DNA of 64,000 nucleotides from Acinetobacter sp. SFB (GTDB taxonomy: Bacteria; Pseudomonadota; Gammaproteobacteria; Pseudomonadales; Moraxellaceae): assembly GCF_001647545.1 (NCBI RefSeq), contig NZ_LSZH01000013.1, positions 218,775-282,774 on the forward strand. Direction: 5' to 3'. Positions 1 to 6,932 of this stretch are shown here, one piece after another (the stretch's first letter is position 1; each line of letters opens with the position of its first letter). The notes beneath the pieces were generated by a model that was not told where the DNA came from, did no database searches, and saw only the letters and a program-made list of their open reading frames with translations. Both the position numbers and the translations under genes were made by a program.

Positions 1-2
1 AA

Positions 3-95
3 ACTGTCCCCCTTTTATCCGCAGAAATTGGGGATATTTTCTGCCCTGGGAAGGCTGCTAACATTGAGGAAAGTTTCAATTTGATTAAAAAGTAA
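3..95 (+). CDS. possible 3' end of a gene entering from the left
   Basis: One frame stays open from the window edge to a TAA at 93-95 and would give about 30 C-terminal residues ending in NLIKK. The composition looks protein-like, but the stretch is too short to recognise a family. Another frame is also open to a stop at about 84, so this is a weak call. If real, it would be the next cargo gene of the island to the left. Confidence 0.25.
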   Translation, partial: TVPLLSAEIGDIFCPGKAANIEESFNLIKK

Positions 96-130
96 TTAAT
101 TTTATTGGTAGAATATATCAAAACAGTTCA

Positions 131-158
131 AAAAAAAGCCGACTTGTTTCCAAGCCGG
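131..158 (-). terminator. intrinsic terminator-like hairpin reading leftwards
   Basis: Read on the minus strand, a CCGGCTTG / CAAGTCGG stem with one G-U pair and a GAAA loop is followed by a run of eight T. No minus-strand gene is visible just to its right, so its client is unknown. It may act against antisense transcription or belong to a lost gene. Confidence 0.4.
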
Positions 159-226
159 GATTCTGCTGATCTTTCAACTTTTTCTTTTATCTTAAATTAT
201 TGATATTGCAATATTATTACAATTTC

Positions 227-254
227 GTTGCGTATAAGCGCCATTATGTTAAAT
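227..254 (+). other. XerC/XerD (pdif-like) site 1, C-to-D orientation
   Basis: The XerC-side arm GTTGCGTATAA is at 227-237, a six-base spacer at 238-243, and the XerD-side arm TTATGTTAAAT at 244-254. The XerD arm is identical to that of the classic dif site and the XerC arm differs at only two positions from the E. coli arm. It forms the left edge of the FRG-gene unit, paired with the inverted site at 1297-1324. Confidence 0.8.
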
Positions 255-276
255 GGAGGGAATCTTTGCTTATAAT
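249..276 (+). promoter_or_regulatory. putative promoter of the FRG gene, overlapping the XerD arm
   Basis: A perfect TATAAT lies at 271-276. A weak -35 element (TTAAAT, 249-254) lies inside the XerD arm of the pdif site, with a 16-base spacer. If used, recombination at this site would leave the -10 with the gene but could change the upstream promoter context. Confidence 0.4.
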
Positions 277-304
277 AGAAAAATTTAAATGAGAAATGTA
301 ATTA

Positions 305-1279
305 ATGACTTTTTCTGTCAATGCACTTGTTGAAAAGATGACACTACAAGAAGGTGGTTATTACCTATTAAAAATAGATAATCAACAAGATCTAATTGAT
401 TTTTTTTGTCCATTTAAAAGGAATTTTGAGAAAGTAATAGAAACAAAATCTGAAATGAATAATAGATATATTAAAAATCTTATATTTCGGGGCATGAGTA
501 ACAGTGAATATGAACTAATTTCATCTTTATATAGGGATAAGAAAGAGTCATTTGATCATGCTGACACTCAATTACAAGAATATTTTATTTTGAGAGACTT
601 CATAAATGCTTGTGATTCTACTGGCACTATAATTCCAAATGACTCCGTAGCATGGAGAAAGCTCTTTGAAGATGAAAAACACATTAAAAGAATGGTGAAG
701 GAACAAGCAAATTGGGCATCAATAAGTGAATTGTATGAACTTATTGGATTCGCTCAGCATTATGGTGTTCCCACTAGATTTCTAGATTGGTCTTATCATC
801 CTTTAGTTGCATTATATTTTGCTAGTATTGAAGTTATAGATAAGATTTTTAATATGATTCATAAAAATGAAGATATTGATTTCAATAATTTGTTTATGTC
901 GATATGGATCTATGCTGACTCTAATGTTGTTCCAGAAGTACAAGTAATAGATTTACCGAAGGCTACTAATTCACATATATCTTTTCAGAAAGGGTGTTTT
1001 ACTTGTGTGACACAGCCTATTAATAAACTTAATCTATCACAAGATGAATCTAAAACCTTATCATTCCTCACTATAAATGATGTCCTAAAAGATAAGTCTT
1101 TAGAGAATAATTTATTAAAAGTTGATATTCCTTATGCCTTAGCTATAGATATTTATTCCTATTGTGACGAATATAATTTTAATGGTGCAACATTGTTTAG
1201 AGGACCTCATGGAAGTGCAAAATATACAATCGAAAAACTAAGATTTAAGAAGGTTAAATACTTCTTAAAGAATAAATAG
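305..1279 (+). CDS. FRG-domain protein
   Basis: This 324-residue protein carries the hallmarks of the FRG domain. A Phe-Arg-Gly triplet is at residues 61-63 within IFRGMSNSEYELISSLYR. The second conserved block, about residues 151-173, has the pattern QHYGVPTRFLDWS followed by a hydrophobic helix. FRG proteins are found in many bacterial genomes, often in mobile or defence-associated regions; their biochemical activity is poorly defined and I do not assign one. There is no signal peptide or membrane segment, so it should be cytoplasmic. The gene is clearly AT-richer than the core genes to the right. It stands alone as the only gene between two inverted pdif sites (227-254 and 1297-1324), which suggests it is mobile cargo. 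A role in phage defence or as a toxin is inference from context. Confidence 0.8.
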   Translation: MTFSVNALVEKMTLQEGGYYLLKIDNQQDLIDFFCPFKRNFEKVIETKSEMNNRYIKNLIFRGMSNSEYELISSLYRDKKESFDHADTQLQEYFILRDFINACDSTGTIIPNDSVAWRKLFEDEKHIKRMVKEQANWASISELYELIGFAQHYGVPTRFLDWSYHPLVALYFASIEVIDKIFNMIHKNEDIDFNNLFMSIWIYADSNVVPEVQVIDLPKATNSHISFQKGCFTCVTQPINKLNLSQDESKTLSFLTINDVLKDKSLENNLLKVDIPYALAIDIYSYCDEYNFNGATLFRGPHGSAKYTIEKLRFKKVKYFLKNK

Positions 1280-1296
1280 CTATTTAATTTTTCTAA

Positions 1297-1324
1297 AATT
1301 AACATAATACAACTTATACGAAGT
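1297..1324 (-). other. XerC/XerD (pdif-like) site 2, inverted
   Basis: Read on the minus strand, the XerC-side arm ACTTCGTATAA (1314-1324) is followed by a six-base spacer (1308-1313) and the XerD-side arm TTATGTTAATT (1297-1307), one base different from the canonical arm. It closes the FRG-gene unit. The flanking sequence to its left is nearly identical to that next to site 4, so the two sites share an extended repeat of about 35 bases. Confidence 0.75.
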
Positions 1325-1370
1325 CTAAAATGGGAGCCTTAAGCCACCATTTTTACTAATTTTTTTGATA

Positions 1371-1398
1371 ATTTCGCATAAATACCATTATGTTAAAT
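1371..1398 (+). other. XerC/XerD (pdif-like) site 3, C-to-D orientation
   Basis: The arms are ATTTCGCATAA (1371-1381) and TTATGTTAAAT (1388-1398), with spacer ATACCA between them. This is the best match in the window to the pdif sites of Acinetobacter plasmids. It opens the second unit, which carries the 139-residue immunity-like gene. Confidence 0.85.
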
Positions 1399-1434
1399 AG
1401 CCGCTTATTTTGTTGAAAAGTCCACTATTTATGA

Positions 1435-1572
1435 GTTTCTCATAAGAGATTTTATGGTAAATCATGGTTAGATGCCTCACTCCAACAAAACCATACTCTA
1501 CGTCAGAAAATAAATATTAACCCTGTTTTTGAGTCGATGTTCAAAAACCTACTTAAAAAAGCTAAAACTTAG
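1435..1572 (+). pseudogene. start-less C-terminal tail, possibly of a polymorphic toxin
   Basis: A frame open from the codon after a stop at 1432-1434 to a TAG at 1570-1572 encodes about 45 residues. The segment includes FYGKSWLDAS near its start and ends in a basic tail (KNLLKKAKT). It has no good start codon at its beginning and no upstream coding continuation, because pdif site 3 lies only 36 bases away. It ends 12 bases before the immunity-like gene, the position expected for the C-terminal end of a contact-dependent or polymorphic toxin. The reading as a toxin remnant is inference from context; it could be chance open frame. Confidence 0.35.
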
Positions 1573-1584
1573 AGTTAAATTTTA

Positions 1585-2004
1585 ATGAATCAAATAGATG
1601 CAATTTTAAAACATTTTAAAGAATGGCACCCTTACGCGGGAATAGAATATTTATGGTATAGCTGTGATGGTGAGATGGATGATGAAAATTATCCAGACGT
1701 AAAATTTGAATATAACCCAGATACTGCTTTTTTTATGGCCTTAGAAAGGCTCTTAAAAAGTGGAGATGCATGTTTGTTTTACGGTGATTGTATTGAGCAT
1801 CCGAAACGCGGGGAACGTTTAACAGAATCACCAGATGAGCAGCTAGCCTTACTTAAAGAAATATGGATTGGTAAGGAAAAAATGGACAAATTGGATGAAG
1901 AGCATGGTTATTTAGGTTGGTATTTTTTATCAATTTGCCCTTATTCATTAACTCAGAAAATGTATGATGAAGATGGGATTTTTTTAAGGTGGTATGTTAA
2001 TTAA
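1585..2004 (+). CDS. small acidic protein, immunity-like (DUF596-like?)
   Basis: This is a 139-residue, acidic, soluble protein without signal peptide or membrane helices. Its layout is a helical middle (SPDEQLALLKEIW near residue 85) and a C-terminal WYFLSICPY...RWY stretch. That resembles small immunity-type proteins of the DUF596 kind, but the match is from memory and weak. It lies 12 bases downstream of a start-less C-terminal tail and inside its own pair of inverted pdif sites (1371-1398, 2090-2117). The likely reading is an orphan immunity gene kept as mobile cargo. Codon use is AT-rich like the FRG gene. An alternative is an unrelated hypothetical protein. Confidence 0.65.
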   Translation: MNQIDAILKHFKEWHPYAGIEYLWYSCDGEMDDENYPDVKFEYNPDTAFFMALERLLKSGDACLFYGDCIEHPKRGERLTESPDEQLALLKEIWIGKEKMDKLDEEHGYLGWYFLSICPYSLTQKMYDEDGIFLRWYVN

Positions 2005-2089
2005 TTTTTGTATAATGCTCAAAAGACAATAGTTTCGGAATCTAATATTTTTTCCATTGAATTGAATAAGTACTTTAAAGTTTTTCTAA

Positions 2090-2117
2090 AATTAACATAA
2101 TACAGCTTATATGAAAT
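2090..2117 (-). other. XerC/XerD (pdif-like) site 4, inverted
   Basis: On the minus strand the XerC-side arm is ATTTCATATAA (2107-2117), then a six-base spacer (2101-2106), then TTATGTTAATT (2090-2100). It closes the second unit. It shares the TTAATT variant of the XerD arm and the adjoining flank with site 2, so both right-hand sites derive from a common copy. Confidence 0.75.
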
Positions 2118-3004
2118 GCAATTTTTATTCCTTTAAAAATCAATTTCTTATATACTATTAAAAAGCCCATTCACCCTCGAATGGGCTTTTTTTATGATTA
2201 TTCACGTTCCACATCTAATATTTGAGCAATGTTCCACAACTTAATTTAGCTTTCTTTAACCGTCTTTCTTTAGTCTTCCCGCTCAAAAAAAAGCCAAAGA
2301 AACTCATTTCCTCTGTTTGATAAGTAATATTTTGGGGTTCAGGGGGTCGCCCCTGACAAGCCCTGTTGCGTACCAAAAAGCGATCCGTAGGATAGATTTT
2401 TGTAGCTACAGGTAGGCTTGCTCACAGGAACTTAACCTCATTCCATCTGCGTTGATACATGAGGACTCAAGCTAAAATATTTATACTTTAATTAAATTAG
2501 AAATTATCGAAAAATGAAAAATTCTGTTCTTATATTCACTACCGAACCAAATTTTAAGTATTTTTTTTATATGTAAAATAAGAAAAAAATGATACACATT
2601 TTGATACAAGAAATTGGTTTTTCTACTCATTAACTCAATTAAAAATGGGGGTATTACCATGTCAATTAGCTATACCTCAAAAATAAAAAATATTGTTCTA
2701 AGTCCTCTATCCTTTGCTTCTTGAGAATAGTTGAATGATAGATATATCTTTAAACTTAAGTCTTTTTACCTAAAAATTATATCTCAATATTTTTTCTAAA
2801 TAGTGCTCAAGTTTGACGAATTATCCACCTATTTTTCTGATCCATCATTGTTTTCTATAAAATTCACCTTATTCATTTTTTCGGTTTTCAATTTTTTATT
2901 AAAAGTTCCAATTCTCATACTTTTAGAATTGTCTATTTTTTTATTTTGCTAAGCTTTTATACAAGCAATGTCGCTTAATAATAAAAATCAGGAGTAGACA
3001 GACA
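2118..3004. other. intergenic island segment with GC-rich hairpin
   Basis: Almost 900 bases carry no convincing gene. A terminator is at 2160-2193. A compact GC-rich patch near 2330-2400 contains a perfect hairpin, TCAGGGG (2339-2345) with CCCCTGA (2350-2356) and a GTCG loop, in otherwise AT-rich DNA. From about 2480 to 2960 the sequence is very AT-rich and probably holds the promoter region of the AlpA-type gene. A 21-codon frame at 2659-2724 has only a distant G-run before it and is not called. Confidence 0.5.
2160..2193 (+). terminator. intrinsic terminator, potentially bidirectional
   Basis: GCCCATTC (2165-2172) pairs perfectly with GAATGGGC (2179-2186), with a six-base loop, A-run before and seven T after. 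It lies outside pdif site 4 and would stop read-through from the cargo genes. Confidence 0.8.
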
Positions 3005-3271
3005 ATGTCTATTGCAAAACTTTATCGAGTGAAAGATCTCGTAAACTATCCAGCACGTGCTGGTAATGTATATGTCGACCGTTCTGGTCGTATACGCAAA
3101 CTTTCCTCTCGTGAAGCATCCATTGGTTTATTGAACATTTCAGAGTCCATGCTTTGGAAATTAGTAAAACGAGGGGATTTTCCTGCCCCGACCTATATTA
3201 CTGCGAGTATGCCAACATGGTCTGAACACCAAATCAATCAGTGGATAGAAAGCAAAAATAGAGCTGCATAG
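3005..3271 (+). CDS. AlpA-family helix-turn-helix regulator
   Basis: This 88-residue protein has the compact winged-helix form of AlpA/MerR-like regulators. Its core is GLLNISESMLWKLVKRGDFP (about residues 41-60), followed by a short segment with W-x-E-x-x-I-x-x-W. AlpA proteins of P4-like elements activate the element's integrase or excisionase genes; that is family knowledge and not shown here. A clear AGGAG at 2991-2995 precedes the ATG by 9 bases. It runs convergently with the integrase, the two stops being only 29 bases apart, and is the likely regulator of the island. Confidence 0.85.
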   Translation: MSIAKLYRVKDLVNYPARAGNVYVDRSGRIRKLSSREASIGLLNISESMLWKLVKRGDFPAPTYITASMPTWSEHQINQWIESKNRAA

Positions 3272-3291
3272 CGACTATTTTATTTTTCCTA

Positions 3292-3313
3292 AAGCCTGTG
3301 TCATAACAGGCTT
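3292..3313 (+). terminator. hairpin between AlpA gene and integrase gene
   Basis: AAGCCTGT (3292-3299) pairs with ACAGGCTT (3306-3313) and is followed by a T-rich stretch. It overlaps the stop codon end of the convergent integrase gene, so one structure may serve the short space between the two genes. Confidence 0.5.
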
Positions 3314-4551
3314 AAATCTTTTTGACTTTCTACACTTGCATCATATTTATCTTCAAGGAAAGATTCCAAATAATCAGCCCACTTCTGCATCATCTCTCGT
3401 CGCTGTTCTAAAAACTTTGTTCTGTTGTAAGCGGTACCGTTAGGATCTTTAACTCTATGCGCTAATTGATGTTCAATATGCTCTACTCGCTGATTAAGAA
3501 CTTCATCTAACAGTGTTCTTGCTGTAGCTCGTGAACCATGTACAGTATGTTTGCCTGCAAACCCTAAGCGCTCTAAAGCCTTATTCATCGTATTGTCTGA
3601 AATACAACCTTTACCCTCTCGACCGACAAAAATATATTCGTTCCCAAGATAAATATCCATAATTGAATCTAGTAGTTCGATTGCTTGCCTTGATAGTGGA
3701 ACAATGTGTTCTTGTTTAGTTTTACTGGCAACAAACTTTAAACAATGCTCTTCTTTATAATAATGCGCTTTTTTAAGCTGTCTAATCTCCCCTGGACGCT
3801 GGAAAATCAGTAAGGAGAGTTTTATCGCAATTTGGGTCGAGATTAAACTTCGTTGGTGTACCTCACCATATCGCCATACTGCTTTGACCAGCGATGCTAG
3901 TTCTCGTGGTTCAGTAATGGCAGCATGATTTGTTTTAGGTGGTGTTGGCAGTTCAATATCTTCTATCGGATTATAAATAATGAGTTTTCTTTTTCTGGCA
4001 AATTTGAAAATTTGATTTAAATCCGACTTTAATCTTTTAGCTACAGAATATGCTCCTCTTGCGAGAATAGGCTGAAATATACGATCTTCCATAACTTCTA
4101 AAGTAAGCTGATCAAAGGTCAATGTTGATATTTGTGGTAAGACATCATGATTTAAACGACGGATCGTTTCACTATCTTCTTTCTTTTCTATCGCTCTTTT
4201 TTCAAGCCATTTTTCTGCAATCACCTGAAAAGTATGATCTAGCTCATGTTTACGCTGGTGTTTATGTTGCAAACGTTGTGCTGCTGGATCAATACCCTTT
4301 TGAATAAGCACTTTGTATTCATCTCGAACTTTACGAGCTTCTTCCAAGGACATCCCAGGATATGTACCGAGTGACATTTCATTACGCTTGCTCGTATATG
4401 GGCGAGTATAATTAAATATCCAATACCGACTCCCATTCGGATCAATACGAAAATATAGGTTTCCACCATCACCTATCTTTATACTCTTTTGCGGATCAGC
4501 TTTAAGTTTTTTAATTTGTAGCGCTGTGAGCTTATTTTGAGTACGTGCCAT
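3301..4551 (-). CDS. P4-type tyrosine integrase
   Basis: The 416-residue protein has the N-terminal DUF4102 arm-binding domain (GDGGNLYFRIDPNGSRYW, then SLGTYP...EARK), a core-binding domain with LNQIFKFARKRKLI, and a C-terminal catalytic domain. The catalytic residues are visible: Arg in QRPGEIRQL, Lys in SKTKQEH, His-x-x-Arg in HGSRATART, a second His in HQLAH, and the Tyr in TAYNRTKF. It catalyses site-specific integration and excision of the element. It starts 173 bases from the 3' end of tRNA-Ser and points away from it, the usual arrangement for elements using the tRNA 3' end as attachment site. The length is normal and no frameshift is seen, so it looks functional. Confidence 0.93.
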   Translation of the reverse strand: MARTQNKLTALQIKKLKADPQKSIKIGDGGNLYFRIDPNGSRYWIFNYTRPYTSKRNEMSLGTYPGMSLEEARKVRDEYKVLIQKGIDPAAQRLQHKHQRKHELDHTFQVIAEKWLEKRAIEKKEDSETIRRLNHDVLPQISTLTFDQLTLEVMEDRIFQPILARGAYSVAKRLKSDLNQIFKFARKRKLIIYNPIEDIELPTPPKTNHAAITEPRELASLVKAVWRYGEVHQRSLISTQIAIKLSLLIFQRPGEIRQLKKAHYYKEEHCLKFVASKTKQEHIVPLSRQAIELLDSIMDIYLGNEYIFVGREGKGCISDNTMNKALERLGFAGKHTVHGSRATARTLLDEVLNQRVEHIEHQLAHRVKDPNGTAYNRTKFLEQRREMMQKWADYLESFLEDKYDASVESQKDLSLL

Positions 4552-4572
4552 AATAAAAAACCACGCAAAAAA

Positions 4573-4610
4573 AAATGTAGTAAGTTTTAACTTACTACAT
4601 TTCTTACTAC
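4573..4610. promoter_or_regulatory. GTAGTAAG repeat cluster at the integrase promoter
   Basis: GTAGTAAG at 4577-4584 is followed by two inverted copies CTTACTAC at 4591-4598 and 4603-4610. The first two form an extended palindrome. The cluster lies 20-60 bases upstream of the integrase start, suitable for an operator or for arm-type integrase or excisionase binding sites. The function is inferred. Confidence 0.45.
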
Positions 4611-4724
4611 TTTATAACTGTAGATTTACGTCAAGTGTCAACGTGCGTCGTACCGTTATATTCCAACTTTAACCAATATAATCAATTGCTTATATTGCGT
4701 TAAGTAATGTTGGACAGTGTTGTT

Positions 4725-4815
4725 TGGCGGAAGCGGTGAGATTCGAACTCACGGAGGGGTATAAGCCCTCGTCGGTTTTCAAGACCGGTGCATTAAACCG
4801 CTCTGCCACGCTTCC
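4725..4815 (-). tRNA. tRNA-Ser(TGA)
   Basis: On the minus strand the 91-base gene folds as a class II tRNA. The acceptor stem starts GGAAGCG and closes with CGCTTCC, the anticodon loop reads CTTGAAA (anticodon TGA), there is a long variable arm, the T-loop is TTCGAAT, and CCA is encoded at 4727-4725. Its 3' end faces the integrase gene. It is therefore the probable integration target of the island on the left, with the 3' end reconstituted by the element's att copy. Confidence 0.95.
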
Positions 4816-4905
4816 AATGGCGGCTATGATATAAATAAAAACTCAACTTGGCAAACACTTTTATACTTTTTTCTTATCAAGTGATTAAAATAAAATCAAA
4901 ATGTA

Positions 4906-5400
4906 TTAATTTGCTAAATTTTCGGGCTTTTCATAACGAATTTGATTGATATACCACTGTTTTTTCCCAGAGGGTATCAAAACCTCCACTTCATCATTGA
5001 CTTGTTTCCCAAGCAAAGCACGTGCCATAGGCGAATCAATTGAAATATGCTGTGGATGGTGATCATAAATTTCATCCACGCCAACAATACGTATGGTTTT
5101 TTGTTCGCCCTCATCATTTTCAATGTCCACCCAAGCACCAAAATACACTTTGCCCTCTTGCTCAGGTGAAAAATCAATAATTTTGAGCTCTTCTAAACGC
5201 TTGCCCAAGTAGCGAACACGACGATCAATCTTACGCAAAATCTGCTTGTTATATTGATAATCAGCATTTTCACTACGATCGCCGAGACTCGCTGCCCAGT
5301 TCACTTTTTGGGTAATTTCTGGTCGTTCTTCATGCCATAAATATTGTAATTCTGCGACAAGTTTGTCATGTCCAGAACGTGTAATTAAGTTAGATTTCAT
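4906..5400 (-). CDS. greB: transcription elongation factor GreB
   Basis: GreB enters the secondary channel of RNA polymerase and stimulates cleavage of backtracked transcripts. The 164-residue protein has the Gre N-terminal coiled coil with the GDRSENADYQYNK tip, whose acidic residues support cleavage, and the C-terminal FKBP-like domain with SPMARALLGK. The IRIVGVDEIYDHHPQHISID segment and the length separate it from GreA; the GreA paralogue is at 37568-38044. It is the first core gene next to the island, transcribed towards the tRNA-Ser gene, with no obvious partner. Confidence 0.95.
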   Translation of the reverse strand: MKSNLITRSGHDKLVAELQYLWHEERPEITQKVNWAASLGDRSENADYQYNKQILRKIDRRVRYLGKRLEELKIIDFSPEQEGKVYFGAWVDIENDEGEQKTIRIVGVDEIYDHHPQHISIDSPMARALLGKQVNDEVEVLIPSGKKQWYINQIRYEKPENLAN

Positions 5401-5764
5401 AGTATTTTTTGATGTTTGACTTACAATTTATTTACAAGAATGGTCTATTTTATCCGCTATTTACACATAACTAAAGTTTATAAAATTAATTCTTCAATTA
5501 AATTAATTCTTTATGTTACATATCTCCAAAAATCTTAGTACAAAATTTGACAAGTTTATTTTTCGCCCTTATTATTCGCGCATGTTTTTAAGTCGCTTAT
5601 TTTTTAATCTATGTAGAAATTCTACATATTCTCCTTTTAATCCAATGTCATTTTTGAATGACGTCATGACTGCCCTACCCTTATTGAATTTATCAAACTT
5701 GAAGAAGCTTGAGGCATATTCGCCTTTGCTTTATAGGGCATAAATTACTTGTAGCGGAGACAAC
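5401..5764. other. intergenic region between greB and mltF
   Basis: About 360 AT-rich bases should hold the divergent promoters. A 76-codon plus-strand frame at 5513-5743 has no ribosome-binding site and an odd composition, and I treat it as chance. A GGAG at 5756-5759 serves the downstream gene. Confidence 0.5.
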
Positions 5765-6874
5765 ATGCACAGTAGTTCAACTTCTGGGGTGAGGCTTTGC
5801 CTTAACTCTTTAAAATCTTCTATCTCATTAAAAATTCTTGCATTCAGTACCCTGTTAATTCCGTTTCATAGTATTAATGCAAGTAAAGCGTCCCAGTACG
5901 ATTCTGTAGTTAACGGCAAGCAACTCACCGTCGTTTCAGTGGAAAATTCGACCACCGTATTTAAAGATGGTGCGCATCTACATGGTTTTGGTTATGACCT
6001 GGCACGCAACTATGCCAACAGCTTAAATGTTAAGCTGATCTTTAAAACCGTACCGGATAATGCGACTGCACTCAAATGGGTAGCGCAAGGTAAAGCCAAC
6101 TTTGCCATGACTACCGCAAATCTCGGTTCAATTGAACAGAAGCGTTTAACTTCTTTTTCTGCAACTTGTGGTGATATTGGCAGCTTGCAAAAAAATGGTC
6201 TAAATACAAAGCTGAATTGGGTGTTTAAACAGGCTGATGATCCCCTCACCCAAACTGCGAGTGGTTTTGTCTGCAAAGGCAAACAATCGGGTGCAATTCG
6301 ACAACTTGCTTCATTTTATAACCAGAATGCAGTTAAAGAAGAATCATGGGATAGAATACAGCATGATCTGAATAAGCGTATGCCAATTTATAAAGCAAGC
6401 TTTAAAACTACCGCAGCTAAATATGATTTAGACTGGCATCTGTTAGCAGCTATTGGTTATCAGGAGTCTTACCTGAAACCTAATTCCGTCTCGCCTACCG
6501 GTGTTCGCGGTTTGATGATGCTAACCAACAGTACTGCAAAAGCCATGGGCGTGAGTAACCGAACTGATCCCGCTCAAAGTATTGAAGGTGGTGCAAAGTA
6601 TTACGACCAGATGTTAAGTCGTTACTCGGACGTTCCTTTTCCTGATCGTAACTGGTATGCGCTGGTGGCGTATAACATGGGACCGGGTGCCGTGAATCAG
6701 ATTCAAAAGCGTATTCGTGCACAAGGTAAAAATCCAAATAACTGGGTTAATCTGTATAGTTACTTAGATCGTAATAAAGCCAGCAATGGCCGTTACCGTC
6801 AAGCGGTACAATATGTGACACGTATCCGCTCTTATTTAGAACATATTAAAACCACACCGTTAGTGAATATTTAA
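5765..6874 (+). CDS. mltF: MltF-like membrane/periplasmic lytic transglycosylase
   Basis: The protein (369 residues) cleaves peptidoglycan glycan strands. It has an N-terminal signal or anchor segment (about residues 20-40), a periplasmic solute-binding-like segment (about 54-185: GFGYDLARNYANSLNVKL, then AMTTANL), and a C-terminal SLT domain from about 205. The catalytic Glu is E234 in GYQESYLKP, followed by RGLMMLT and VAYNMGPGA. E. coli MltF is about 518 residues with a complete two-lobe binding domain; here only about one lobe is present, so this is a short variant. A GGAG is 6 bases before the ATG. It stands alone, convergent with the SCP2 gene across a shared terminator. Confidence 0.8.
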   Translation: MHSSSTSGVRLCLNSLKSSISLKILAFSTLLIPFHSINASKASQYDSVVNGKQLTVVSVENSTTVFKDGAHLHGFGYDLARNYANSLNVKLIFKTVPDNATALKWVAQGKANFAMTTANLGSIEQKRLTSFSATCGDIGSLQKNGLNTKLNWVFKQADDPLTQTASGFVCKGKQSGAIRQLASFYNQNAVKEESWDRIQHDLNKRMPIYKASFKTTAAKYDLDWHLLAAIGYQESYLKPNSVSPTGVRGLMMLTNSTAKAMGVSNRTDPAQSIEGGAKYYDQMLSRYSDVPFPDRNWYALVAYNMGPGAVNQIQKRIRAQGKNPNNWVNLYSYLDRNKASNGRYRQAVQYVTRIRSYLEHIKTTPLVNI

Positions 6875-6888
6875 TATCTTCTCGATAT

Positions 6889-6922
6889 AAAAAAAAGCTT
6901 ACCCTAAGGTAAGCTTTTTTTT
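6889..6922. terminator. bidirectional terminator between mltF and the SCP2 gene
   Basis: GCTTACC and GGTAAGC form a stem with a CTAA loop, flanked by eight A and eight T, so it works in both directions between two convergent genes. Confidence 0.9.
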
Positions 6923-6932
6923 ATAAAAATTC

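Noticed and set aside
227..254. Chromosomal dif (terminus) site
   Set aside because: The spacer differs from the usual dif spacer, and four such sites occur in alternating orientation with cargo between them, which fits pdif modules and not the single terminus site.
2659..2724. 21-codon frame in the island gap
   Set aside because: Too short, only a distant G-run upstream, no recognisable sequence.
5513..5743. 76-codon frame upstream of mltF
   Set aside because: No ribosome-binding site, Leu/Phe/Ser-rich AT-driven composition, and it occupies the likely promoter region.
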